64,000 nt of DNA from G963677445 sp963678275 (GTDB lineage Bacteria; Bacteroidota; Ignavibacteria; Ignavibacteriales; Melioribacteraceae), in the NCBI GenBank assembly GCA_963678275.1, contig OY782765.1, positions 2,728,001 to 2,792,000 of the forward strand, given 5' to 3'. Shown here in pieces: positions 26,332 to 35,233 of the stretch (position 1 is its first letter; the number at the start of each line of letters is the position of its first letter). The notes under the pieces are model-generated. The model searched no databases and had not been told where the DNA came from. It saw only the letters and a list, made by a program, of their open reading frames with translations. Both the position numbers and the translations under genes were made by a program.

Positions 26332-27453
26332 ATGTATTTGTACCAATATTTAACCGCAATAATAATATTTTTCACCTCGGTTTTATTCGCTCAGGAAACT
26401 ACAATCAATCTTCCGACTGATGATAACAGCAGCAGATTCGCGGTTCGAAATTCTTCGAATGAAATAATTTTTTCATGCGGAGGAGATAAAAAAATCGGCA
26501 TCGGCTTATTAAATCCGACACATTATTTAGAAATACTCGACGGATCATTTAATTCTACCGGCGCCGGCGCCGGATACAGGATTGACGGCAACCTCGTTCT
26601 AACCCAGAGCGGGACAAATGCGTTTCTTGGAATCTCTGCCGGTTCAAATATAACTTCGGGAGGCTCAAAAAATGTATTTATCGGGCATAATGCCGGCCTG
26701 GCAACTTCAAATGGCGATCAAAATGTATTTGTTGGCTACTATGCCGGAAGATCAACCAACGGATATCAAAATACATTTATTGGCAGTGAAGCCGGTTATT
26801 TGAATGTTTCAGGTACAGGAAATGTATTTATTGGACATCAGGCCGGCAGAAATGAAACAGGTTCCAATTTGTTGTACATCGCAAATACAAATACATCATC
26901 TCCTTTGATTTATGGAAATTTCAGCACAAGCCTTCTCAAAATTAATGGGGAAACAACGGCAAGAGACATTATGCCTGATGGTGATCTCACATACGACCTT
27001 GGAGGCATTATAGAAAGATGGAATAATGTTTATGCAGGGCAGGTTAATTATGTAAGCCTGAACAATATTTCTGATATAAGATATAAGGAAAATATACGGA
27101 AAAGCAACTATGGGCTGTCTGAGATAATAAAATTAAACCCGGTTAACTTCGATTACAAAAGAGAGACATTTAATAGAATGGAGTCATCTCCGGAAATTGA
27201 AAAATTAAGAAAAGATCATATCGGATTTATCGCGCAGGAAATGAAGGAAATTTTACCTGAGCTGGTAAATATAAATCAATCGGACAAGCTTGAGATTAAT
27301 ATGATAGAATTATTACCCGTAATTGTCAACGCAATAAAAGAACAACAATATTTAATTCAAAAGCAGGATAAAACCATTGAATGGCTGAAAGAAAAGGTTC
27401 AGCAACTTGAATTGGATATTAATAAAACTGAAGTTTCACATATCTCTAATTAA
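26332..27453 (+). CDS. Exported adhesin-like protein with S74 (endosialidase chaperone) domain
   Basis: 373 residues: signal peptide (1-20, ending LFAQ), a head region, four repeats of the NVFIGxxAG type (residues about 113-172) as in trimeric adhesin heads, and a C-terminal intramolecular chaperone domain (Peptidase S74). The S74 active site SDIRYKENI (Ser247, Asp248, Lys252) is intact, as is the FIAQEMKEILPELV block (about 299-312). The coiled-coil C-terminus is expected to trimerise. Such domains self-cleave after assembling trimeric fibres. The start has a strong Shine-Dalgarno 4-9 bp upstream. The next gene follows after 30 bp. Confidence 0.9.
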   Translation: MYLYQYLTAIIIFFTSVLFAQETTINLPTDDNSSRFAVRNSSNEIIFSCGGDKKIGIGLLNPTHYLEILDGSFNSTGAGAGYRIDGNLVLTQSGTNAFLGISAGSNITSGGSKNVFIGHNAGLATSNGDQNVFVGYYAGRSTNGYQNTFIGSEAGYLNVSGTGNVFIGHQAGRNETGSNLLYIANTNTSSPLIYGNFSTSLLKINGETTARDIMPDGDLTYDLGGIIERWNNVYAGQVNYVSLNNISDIRYKENIRKSNYGLSEIIKLNPVNFDYKRETFNRMESSPEIEKLRKDHIGFIAQEMKEILPELVNINQSDKLEINMIELLPVIVNAIKEQQYLIQKQDKTIEWLKEKVQQLELDINKTEVSHISN

Positions 27454-27483
27454 CGAAAATAGATTCAAACAAAAGAGGCATAT

Positions 27484-28917
27484 ATGAATTACCAGTATAA
27501 GTTTCTGACAATCATCATCATTTTATTTGCTTCAAATTGTATTCGATCACAGAGTTTGAAGATTGGTGAAAATACCGAATTTGATTTGGGAAGCGCTGTG
27601 ATATCAATTAGCAGCGATATCGAAATTGATGGGACATTTACAGGAAATAATGGGAAAATTATATTTTCCGGAAGCTCCGGGCAAAACATAAGGGGCGACG
27701 GCGCAATTAACTTTTATGACATGGAAATAAATAATTCCGGCGGAGTTGAGATTTTAACAGATATAACAGTTCATGGCAACATAAACTTTTTAAACGGTAA
27801 GATTTATACAAGTACAAATAAACTTTTAAGTAGTTCGGGAAATTTCTCAAATCACTCATCTTCTTCTTATATCGTCGGAAATCTCTCCATACAGTATAGC
27901 GGAAATGATACAAAGCTTTTCTGCGTCGGAAGCAATACGGCATATAGACCGGTAACTATTGATCTGACCGATTTCTCGGGAACTTCCGGTTATTTATCAG
28001 TTTCACAAACTGACGGCTCACCTTTAATCAACACGTTTCCTGATTCTGTTACTGCTATTTCTGAAATACGATTTTGGGATATAACCAAAGATGAATCAAT
28101 CACCTCATTTTCAGCCGCGATTACACTTACCTGGGGTAATGATGATCTTGTAAGCGATATTAATCATTTGACTGTGGTCAGGGGTTCCGAAGGTTCATGG
28201 GATCAAACTGATTTATCACCCGTAACAAACGGGACAACCGAATCCGGGGATGTAACTGGTTCAGGATTTACCGACCCGGGTAATTTCACATTTGGGAATA
28301 TTGAGGGAGGAACCAATGTTTTCCCTGTTGAACTCGTTCTTTTCTCAGCATCAGTATTAAATGATATAGTCAAACTGGAGTGGAAAACAGAAACAGAAAT
28401 CAATACCTATGGATTTGATATTGAAAAACAATTGATCGGGGAAGACTCGTATTCAAATTCACGCAAATCATTCGAAGACTGGGAAAAGATAGGATTTGTT
28501 GAAGGAGCGGGTAACTCCAATAGCCCCAGGAAGTATACTTTTATCGATGATTACCCAGGATCAGGTAAGATAAAATACAGACTAAAAATAATTGACAACG
28601 ATGGCAGTTCAGAATATTCCGATGTCATTCAAATAACTACAGGCGATAAACCTGACAAATATCATCTTTTTCAAAATTATCCAAATCCCTTTAATGCTGC
28701 CACGTCAATAAGATTTTCTTTGCCTGAAGATTCCCGTGTCGAACTTTCCATTTTTAATGAGCTTGGAGAATTGGTCGCGACTCTTATCAGTAAAGGTCTG
28801 GGAAAAGGTTTTCACACCTATCATTATAACGCTGAATTACTGCCATCAGGCATATATCTATATAGCCTGAAAACAGATAATTATCAAATGACAAAAAAAA
28901 TGATTTTGCTGAAATAG
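27484..28917 (+). CDS. Secreted protein with type IX sorting domain
   Basis: 477 residues: signal peptide (about 1-22), a beta-helix-like first half (SGSSGQNIRGDGAINFYDMEI ... repeated 'G.I.F..G' strands), a middle region with ELVLFSASVLNDIVKLEWKT typical of Ignavibacteria/Bacteroidota surface proteins, a fibronectin-like part, and a C-terminal type A sorting domain (FQNYPNPFNAATSIRF to KKMILLK). No catalytic motif seen. It is 30 bp behind the S74 adhesin gene and probably co-transcribed, suggesting a two-component surface structure. Function unknown. Confidence 0.88.
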   Translation: MNYQYKFLTIIIILFASNCIRSQSLKIGENTEFDLGSAVISISSDIEIDGTFTGNNGKIIFSGSSGQNIRGDGAINFYDMEINNSGGVEILTDITVHGNINFLNGKIYTSTNKLLSSSGNFSNHSSSSYIVGNLSIQYSGNDTKLFCVGSNTAYRPVTIDLTDFSGTSGYLSVSQTDGSPLINTFPDSVTAISEIRFWDITKDESITSFSAAITLTWGNDDLVSDINHLTVVRGSEGSWDQTDLSPVTNGTTESGDVTGSGFTDPGNFTFGNIEGGTNVFPVELVLFSASVLNDIVKLEWKTETEINTYGFDIEKQLIGEDSYSNSRKSFEDWEKIGFVEGAGNSNSPRKYTFIDDYPGSGKIKYRLKIIDNDGSSEYSDVIQITTGDKPDKYHLFQNYPNPFNAATSIRFSLPEDSRVELSIFNELGELVATLISKGLGKGFHTYHYNAELLPSGIYLYSLKTDNYQMTKKMILLK

Positions 28918-28941
28918 GCGCCGGCCATGATATTGATATAG

Positions 28942-29040
28942 ACCCGGTTTATTTTAAGAAAAGCTCTTAAATTGTTCGAAATTTATTTTCCCTTGATATT
29001 ATATCTTCTTAGCATTAAACTTGGATTCTAAAAACCGGGT
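28942..29040 (+). promoter_or_regulatory. Inverted repeat spanning the thrA leader
   Basis: ACCCGGTTT (28942-28950) and AAACCGGGT (29032-29040) are perfect complements. The second arm ends two bases before the thrA ATG and occupies the place of a ribosome site, which is otherwise missing. A small hairpin (TTAAGA/TCTTAA, 28954-28970) lies inside. Pairing would occlude translation initiation; whether it is used is unknown. Confidence 0.35.
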
Positions 29041-29042
29041 TT

Positions 29043-31508
29043 ATGTCAATGAAAGTACTAAAATTCGGAGGATCTTCAGTTGGTTCATCCGAAAGAATCA
29101 AAGCTGTTTTATCAATACTTAAACAGGTTTACAGCAAAGAGAAAAAGTTCGCGGTTGTTTTTTCAGCTTTTCAGGGAGTTACCGACAAACTGGAAATAAT
29201 CGCTAAGCTGGCTGCCGATGGCAATAAGTCCTACCTTGAGGAGTTGAATGAACTCAGGGAAAAACATATTGATATCGCGACAAAATTACCATGTGATCCC
29301 GAAAAATTAACTGAGAGTATCAATGTACTTCTGAATGAACTTGAGAATTTACTGAAAGGAGTTAATCTTCTTAAAGAGCTTACACCCAGATCGATGGATT
29401 ACATCTATAGTTTCGGCGAAAGATTATCATGCGCTATCATTACTGAATCTCTGAAACATTCCGGCATTGAATGCGGGTTTCTTGACGCGAGAAAGTTAAT
29501 CCGCACAAATGATAAATTTGGCAAGGCGGAAGTTGATTTTACTGCTTCCAATAAACTGATTACTGAATTTTTTAATAAAACCGACATAGTTCAGATCGTT
29601 ACAGGATTTATCGCCTCTTCTGAGAATGGTATTTCCACAACATTAGGCCGGGGAGGCTCTGATTATACAGCTTCGATACTGGGAGCCGCCCTTAACGCTG
29701 AGGAAATTCAGATTTGGACAGATGTTGATGGTATAATGACCGCGGATCCCCGTAAAGTTGTTGACGCCCATTCCCTGAAAGCTGTCACTTATGAAGAGGC
29801 CTCCGAAATGTCCTATTTTGGCGCCAAGGTTATTTATCCCCCGACAATGAAACCGGCAATGGATAAAAAAATAAAAATCAGAATTAAGAACACCTTTAAT
29901 CCAAATGCCAGGGGCACCGTTATAGTTGAGAGAGAACCGGAAGTAAAGTTTAACGCGAAGGGAATCAGTTCGATAGATGATGTATCGATAATCAGAGTCT
30001 CGGGAAACGCGATGCCCGGCATTGAAGGGGTATCAGCCCGCATATTCAGCGCTCTTGCCCGCGACCGGATAAAAATTCTTTTAATTACCCAGGGTTCTTC
30101 AGGAATTAGCATCAGTGTAGCGCTTTTCCCCGGTGAAGCTGCCAAAGCGATGAATGCTCTGAGAGAAGAATTCAAACTTGAAATCTATGAAAACCGCATT
30201 GAGACCGAACTTATCGAAAATCTTTCGATGATAGCTGTAGTAGGGGAGGATATGCTCGATACTCCCGGCATAACAGGGCGGGTTCTTCAGTCGCTGGGCA
30301 GAAACGGAATTAATGTAATCGCGGTCGCGCAGGGCTCTTCACAATTAAATATTTCTCTTGTTATCAGCCGTTCTTATCTTTCAAAAGCCTTGAACGCGCT
30401 GCACAGCGCTCTTTTTCTCGATCGCAGAAAAATACTAAATTTGTTTCTTATCGGACCCGGACTTGTCGGCTCCTCTCTGCTTGAATATATCAACGCGAGA
30501 TATAAGGATGTTAAAAAGGATTATTCCACAAGGCTGAAAATTGCCGGAATAGCAAACAGCAAAAAAATGGTGTTCGATAAAAACGGGGTGGAACTTAACA
30601 ACTGGAAAGATATTCTCGATAATTCAGATACAAAATCTGAAGTTGAACAATTTATTTCTAAAATGAAGGAAATGAATCTGCCGAATTCAATCTTTATTGA
30701 TTGCTCCGGAAGAGGAGCCATAGCCCCTTATTACAGGGATATACTGGACGCCAGCATTTCTGTAACCACTCCGAATAAGGTGGCGAATTCAGGGAGTTAT
30801 CAAAATTATTTAACTTTGCGGGAAACCGCCGCGCGGAGGAATGTACGTTTCGAATACAGCGCTAATGTGGGAGCGGGGCTTCCGATAATAAGCGCCATAT
30901 CCGAAATGGTCAGAAACAGCGATAAAATCACCAGAATTGAGGCCGTGTTGTCAGGGAGTCTCAGTTATATATTTAACAGGTTCCGTAACGAAGAAAAAAT
31001 CAGCCAGATAATTCTGGACGCCCGGAAAGCCGGTTTTTCAGAACCTGATCCGCGTGATGATCTTAATGGCCTTGATTTCGCCAGAAAAATGCTCATTCTT
31101 ATTCGCGAAGCCGGATTTGAATTTGAACCGGAAGATATAAAGGTGGAAAACCTTATTCCGCAGGATATGCAAAATATAACGAATGCTGAAGATTTTATGA
31201 ATAGTATCAGTGATATGGATGATCATTACAAAAACCTGAAGAAAAAGGCAGAAGAGAAAAAAGGCCGGCTTTGTTATATGGGTAGCTTTGATGGTAAAAA
31301 AGCCGCTGTCAGTCTTGAATGTATAGATAACACTCATCCATTCTTCAGCCTGGATGGCAGCGGGAATATCGCGGCGATTTATTCTGACCGTTATCATGAT
31401 AATCCCCTGGTCATTCAGGGTGACGGAGCGGGCGCCAGGCTGACAGCTACCGGTATTTTCGCCGATATATTAAAAATTTCAAATTATCTCGGACTAACTT
31501 ATGGATAA
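29043..31508 (+). CDS. thrA: Bifunctional aspartate kinase / homoserine dehydrogenase I
   Basis: 821 residues, the full length of ThrA. The aspartate kinase domain (1-290) starts MSMKVLKFGGSSVG and contains TTLGRGGSDYTASI. Two ACT regulatory domains follow (about 310-460; 'ITQGSSGISISVAL', 'VAQGSSQLNISLVI'). The homoserine dehydrogenase domain (about 465-821) has the NAD(P) motif LIGPGLVGSSL and the catalytic-site segments GSLSYIFNRF and DPRDDLNGLDFARKM. It makes the first and third steps from aspartate to homoserine, presumably under threonine feedback. It overlaps asd (second step) by 8 bp, so both genes supply one branch. No Shine-Dalgarno is visible; see the leader inverted repeat. Confidence 0.97.
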   Translation: MSMKVLKFGGSSVGSSERIKAVLSILKQVYSKEKKFAVVFSAFQGVTDKLEIIAKLAADGNKSYLEELNELREKHIDIATKLPCDPEKLTESINVLLNELENLLKGVNLLKELTPRSMDYIYSFGERLSCAIITESLKHSGIECGFLDARKLIRTNDKFGKAEVDFTASNKLITEFFNKTDIVQIVTGFIASSENGISTTLGRGGSDYTASILGAALNAEEIQIWTDVDGIMTADPRKVVDAHSLKAVTYEEASEMSYFGAKVIYPPTMKPAMDKKIKIRIKNTFNPNARGTVIVEREPEVKFNAKGISSIDDVSIIRVSGNAMPGIEGVSARIFSALARDRIKILLITQGSSGISISVALFPGEAAKAMNALREEFKLEIYENRIETELIENLSMIAVVGEDMLDTPGITGRVLQSLGRNGINVIAVAQGSSQLNISLVISRSYLSKALNALHSALFLDRRKILNLFLIGPGLVGSSLLEYINARYKDVKKDYSTRLKIAGIANSKKMVFDKNGVELNNWKDILDNSDTKSEVEQFISKMKEMNLPNSIFIDCSGRGAIAPYYRDILDASISVTTPNKVANSGSYQNYLTLRETAARRNVRFEYSANVGAGLPIISAISEMVRNSDKITRIEAVLSGSLSYIFNRFRNEEKISQIILDARKAGFSEPDPRDDLNGLDFARKMLILIREAGFEFEPEDIKVENLIPQDMQNITNAEDFMNSISDMDDHYKNLKKKAEEKKGRLCYMGSFDGKKAAVSLECIDNTHPFFSLDGSGNIAAIYSDRYHDNPLVIQGDGAGARLTATGIFADILKISNYLGLTYG

Positions 31509-32544
31509 AATAAATGTTGGTATTCTTGGAGCGACAGGAAGTGTCGGACAAAAATTAATTGAATTGCTGCAGGATCATGCCTGGTTTAAGATAGCTGAAG
31601 TCGGCGCTTCCGAAACTTCGGCGGGCAAATTATATTCTTACGCGGCAACGTGGGCCATGAACAGCGCCATGCCTGATGATGTGGCAAATCTTACTGTAAA
31701 AAAATGCGCGCCCGATTTCGATTCAAAAATCATTTTCTCGGCTCTCGACGCTTCGGTTGCCGGTGAAATAGAACTGGAGTTTGCTAAAGCTGGTTATAAA
31801 GTAATCTCAAATGCCCGAAATTTCCGGTTCGACCCTAAAGTGCCATTGATCATTCCCGAGGTAAATCCGGGTCATATAAATCTTATCAGAGAACAAAACT
31901 TTGAGGATGGATTTATAATTACCAATCCCAACTGCTCAACTATCGGACTTGTGCTCGCGTTAAAACCTCTTGAGGATCAGTTTGGGATTGAAAGCATTAA
32001 CGTCACCACTCTGCAGGCTATTTCCGGCGCCGGGTTTTCAGGCTTAACTTCGCTCGATGTTATGGATAATGTTATCCCCTACATAAAAGGGGAAGAGGAA
32101 AAATTGGAGAGGGAACCTCTGAAAATTCTCGGCAGCCTTGCCGATGGAAAAATAGATTTTGCCGGAATAAATATCAGCGCCCAATGCAACAGGATAAGTA
32201 TCACCGATGGCCATACTGAATGTGTGCAGATAAAATTCAGGGAAAAACCTTCCCGCGAAGATGTAATTCATGCGTGGAATTCCTTTATAGCCGATCCCCA
32301 GGAAATGATGCTTCCTTCGGCTCCGCGAAGACCGGTGGTTTATTTTGACGATCCTTACTCACCGCAGCCCAGGAAACACCGCGATCTCGGGGGAGGAATG
32401 ACTGTCGCCGTTGGAAGACTGAGAGATTGCCCCATATTTGATTATAAATTTACGATCACTTCTCATAATACTGTCCGCGGAGCGGCAGGCGGGACAATCC
32501 TCATCGCTGAACTGCTCGAAGCAAAAGGTTTCCTGACCGGCTGA
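31501..32544 (+). CDS. asd: Aspartate-semialdehyde dehydrogenase (archaeal/fungal type)
   Basis: 347 residues. N-terminal NADP motif GILGATGSVGQ (8-18), catalytic Cys145 in TNPNCSTIGLVLALKPL, active-site His in ITDGHTECVQIKF, and the C-terminal GGGMTVAVGRLRDCP block. The sequence is closer to the archaeal/fungal Asd subgroup than to the classical enterobacterial enzyme. It reduces aspartyl phosphate to the semialdehyde, the link between the two ThrA activities. Translationally coupled to thrA (8-bp overlap). thrB/thrC and lysine-branch genes are not in the window. Confidence 0.95.
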   Translation: MDKINVGILGATGSVGQKLIELLQDHAWFKIAEVGASETSAGKLYSYAATWAMNSAMPDDVANLTVKKCAPDFDSKIIFSALDASVAGEIELEFAKAGYKVISNARNFRFDPKVPLIIPEVNPGHINLIREQNFEDGFIITNPNCSTIGLVLALKPLEDQFGIESINVTTLQAISGAGFSGLTSLDVMDNVIPYIKGEEEKLEREPLKILGSLADGKIDFAGINISAQCNRISITDGHTECVQIKFREKPSREDVIHAWNSFIADPQEMMLPSAPRRPVVYFDDPYSPQPRKHRDLGGGMTVAVGRLRDCPIFDYKFTITSHNTVRGAAGGTILIAELLEAKGFLTG

Positions 32545-33055
32545 CAGAACGTTCACCTGTTGAAATTTCCTTTATTTCAACAAGCCCCGGAATAGTAATC
32601 CTATATTCTGGCCAAGCCAGAAACAATGAGGAATGACGAATAACGAATTGGCTTTCCCGGTAATATTTTTTTGAAACGAATCTGCTTTGTAGAAGCAGCA
32701 TTATTGTAGAATTAGTATGTATTTTTTCTATCCCCGGAGGGGATTAACAGAGCTCAACTAAAACAAGTCTGCAATTCAAATTGTCGCCATAGATTTTTGC
32801 TAATTCGCGAAATATTTATCTGTTAATGAAGTAATCTGGCAGGGTTAGAGTAAAGCTTGCTATGTATTCTACATTGTTCAGCAAAAGCCTGCCAACTAAC
32901 AGAAATTCGTTGGGACTATAACGACCCGGGGACAATAATCTTTTAGCTCTGACTTATTACCCTAAAATCCCCGGAGTCCAACCAAGTCCCGGTAGAATAA
33001 TTCATACAACCCGGGCAAAATATTCACCACTATTCCCGCAAAGCAGTATGAATCT
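32545..33055. other. Intergenic stretch between convergent genes
   Basis: No gene supported. It contains an imperfect double stem at about 32819-32902 (TCTGTTA...TAACAGA outside, TGGCAGG...CCTGCCA inside) and short REP-like blocks (TATCCCCGGAGGGGATT near 32730; AATCCCCGGAGTCC near 32967). No clear terminator with a T-run was found for either asd or recG. Confidence 0.45.
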
Positions 33056-35233
33056 CTACCCAATTTCCGAATAGCGTAAATTATCCGCGTAATCTTTAAC
33101 CAGCACAGCCCTTATCCCGGAATTTTCAGGCAGTTCAAACCGGGGATCCGATTCAATAACAGCGAAAGCATCCTCTTTGGCTTTTATAAGAAGGGGACCA
33201 TCCTCCGAAAGATCGGCGTACTTCAGCTCAGGCATGCCGCTCTGCTGAGTACCGAATATCTGCCCCGGTCCCCGCAGTTTCAGATCAATTTCCGAAAGAT
33301 CAAAACCGCTGGAATATTTTACCATCGCGTTGAGTCGGATTGCCGCCTTAAACTTTTCAATCTGCGCGGCGGAAAGGTACTCAAAATTAAAATTCATGTG
33401 CCCCATCCTCGCTACATTTTCATCCTTGCCTATAAGCACACAGTAACCCTGTTTTCCTCCCCTTCCCACTCTGCCTCTCAACTGGTGAAGCTGCGAAAGC
33501 CCGAATCGGTAAGCGTCATTTATCACCATAATATTCGCGGAAGGCACATCAATGCCGACCTCGATAACGGTTGTGGAAACGAGAACATCATATTCACCCC
33601 GCGCGAATTTAAGCATCTCCTCCTCTTTTTCCTGCCAGTGCATTCTGCCGTGAAGCAGACCCACCCTGATATCCTTAAAATATGTTTCCTTAAGAAATTC
33701 ATACTGTTCCAGCGCCGCTTTTAATTCCAGTACTTCCGATTCCTCAACGAGGGGGTAAACCACATAAGCCTGGTTACCTTCGGTCGTTTTATCAATTATA
33801 AATTTATATATAGCGGGCAGCCTCGCCTCACCCCTGAGAATTGTTTTAATGGTTTTTCTTCCCGGTGGCAGCTCATCGATAACAGAAAGATCGAGATCGC
33901 CGAAATAGGTCATCGACAAAGAGCGGGGGATCGGCGTGGCGGTCATAACGAGAACATCGGGAGAGTTTCCTTTTTCAATAATCCTCATTCTCTGGAGAAC
34001 CCCAAAACGGTGCTGCTCATCAATTACCACAAGTCCGACTTTTTTATAATTGACAGCCTCCTCAAAGATTGCGTGAGTGCCTATGATAATTCCCGCATCA
34101 CCTTCAACAATTTCTTTAAGCGCTTTTCTTCTTCCGGCGGCTTTCATTCCCCCGGTTACAAGGACACATTTTATTCCGCTTCCCTTAAGCAGCTTTTCAA
34201 AATTGAGGTAATGCTGGTGCGCCAGAATTTCAGTCGGAGCCATTATAGCGGCCTGGTAACCGTTTGTGACAGCTATCATCATAGCCAGCAGAGCCACAAC
34301 AGTCTTGCCGCTCCCTACATCTCCCTGCAAAAGCCTGTTCATCGGTTCAGGTGAAATCATATCCTTTTTAATTTCGCTCAGAACACGCAATTGCGCTTCA
34401 GTAAGACTGAAACCAAGATTATCGATAAGTTTTTTAACCGGCGCGGGAAATATCTCAAATTTTATCCCCCTTGTTCTTACTTTAACCTTGTTCCTTCTCA
34501 GCGCCACCAGGCACTCAAAGAAAAAAAGCTCATTATATTTTATTCTCTCAATTGCCTTTTTTAATCTTTCCTGGTCTTCGGGAATATGAATATTCCTTAC
34601 AGCCTCCCGGTACAAAGGTAGTTTATTTTTTATCAGAAGGCTTTCGGGGAATGGCTCGGCTATTTCATCGCAGAATTTCTCAACGGCTTCATAGATTATA
34701 TTTCTTAAGCCTATATCGCCAAGTTTGTTGGCTTTTAGTTCCTTAGGCATCCGGTAAAAAGGAATTATCCGGCCTGTATTTTTAAATTCGGTTGTTTCAT
34801 CTTTTCCCAGTTTGTCAAAATCGGGATGAACAAACTGAAGATGCCCGTATTTTGTCAGCCTCGGTTTTGCCGATACCGCGTAACTTTCCCCTGTGCGGAA
34901 GCGGTCCTTAAAGAATTTCAGCCCCTGGAACCAGACACATTCGAATAGTGAGTCGCCATCTGTCATTGATACCTTAAATACCGGTTTCCGGGCATATTTA
35001 ATCAGCTCATTATCGATGACTTTGCCAATAATTGTCACCTCTCCTTCATAACCGTTTCTCACATATTCAATCACCTTCATCGCCGAAAGGAGATTTGTTC
35101 TGTCAAGGTAACGGGTCGGGAAATAATTCAGCAGGTCTTCAATGGTAAGAATATTGATTTTCGCGAAGGCCTCCGCCCTTTTATACCCGACATTACCCAG
35201 GGATTTTAACGAAAGCTGAAGCCCGCTATTCAT
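33056..35233 (-). CDS. recG: ATP-dependent DNA helicase RecG
   Basis: 725-residue branch-migration helicase that regresses stalled forks and processes Holliday junctions. The N-terminal wedge/OB domain spans about 1-250. The helicase core has Walker A LLQGDVGSGKT (about 299-309), DEQH box (VVIDEQHRFGVLQ), TATPIPRS (motif III), and the motif V/VI region VSTTVIEVGIDVPSAN ... QLHQLRGRVGRG. The C-terminal RecG hook ends LRYSEIG. Length is normal. It overlaps the upstream HD-domain gene by 8 bp, so it is the last gene of a CYTH/HD/recG operon. Confidence 0.97.
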   Translation of the reverse strand: MNSGLQLSLKSLGNVGYKRAEAFAKINILTIEDLLNYFPTRYLDRTNLLSAMKVIEYVRNGYEGEVTIIGKVIDNELIKYARKPVFKVSMTDGDSLFECVWFQGLKFFKDRFRTGESYAVSAKPRLTKYGHLQFVHPDFDKLGKDETTEFKNTGRIIPFYRMPKELKANKLGDIGLRNIIYEAVEKFCDEIAEPFPESLLIKNKLPLYREAVRNIHIPEDQERLKKAIERIKYNELFFFECLVALRRNKVKVRTRGIKFEIFPAPVKKLIDNLGFSLTEAQLRVLSEIKKDMISPEPMNRLLQGDVGSGKTVVALLAMMIAVTNGYQAAIMAPTEILAHQHYLNFEKLLKGSGIKCVLVTGGMKAAGRRKALKEIVEGDAGIIIGTHAIFEEAVNYKKVGLVVIDEQHRFGVLQRMRIIEKGNSPDVLVMTATPIPRSLSMTYFGDLDLSVIDELPPGRKTIKTILRGEARLPAIYKFIIDKTTEGNQAYVVYPLVEESEVLELKAALEQYEFLKETYFKDIRVGLLHGRMHWQEKEEEMLKFARGEYDVLVSTTVIEVGIDVPSANIMVINDAYRFGLSQLHQLRGRVGRGGKQGYCVLIGKDENVARMGHMNFNFEYLSAAQIEKFKAAIRLNAMVKYSSGFDLSEIDLKLRGPGQIFGTQQSGMPELKYADLSEDGPLLIKAKEDAFAVIESDPRFELPENSGIRAVLVKDYADNLRYSEIG

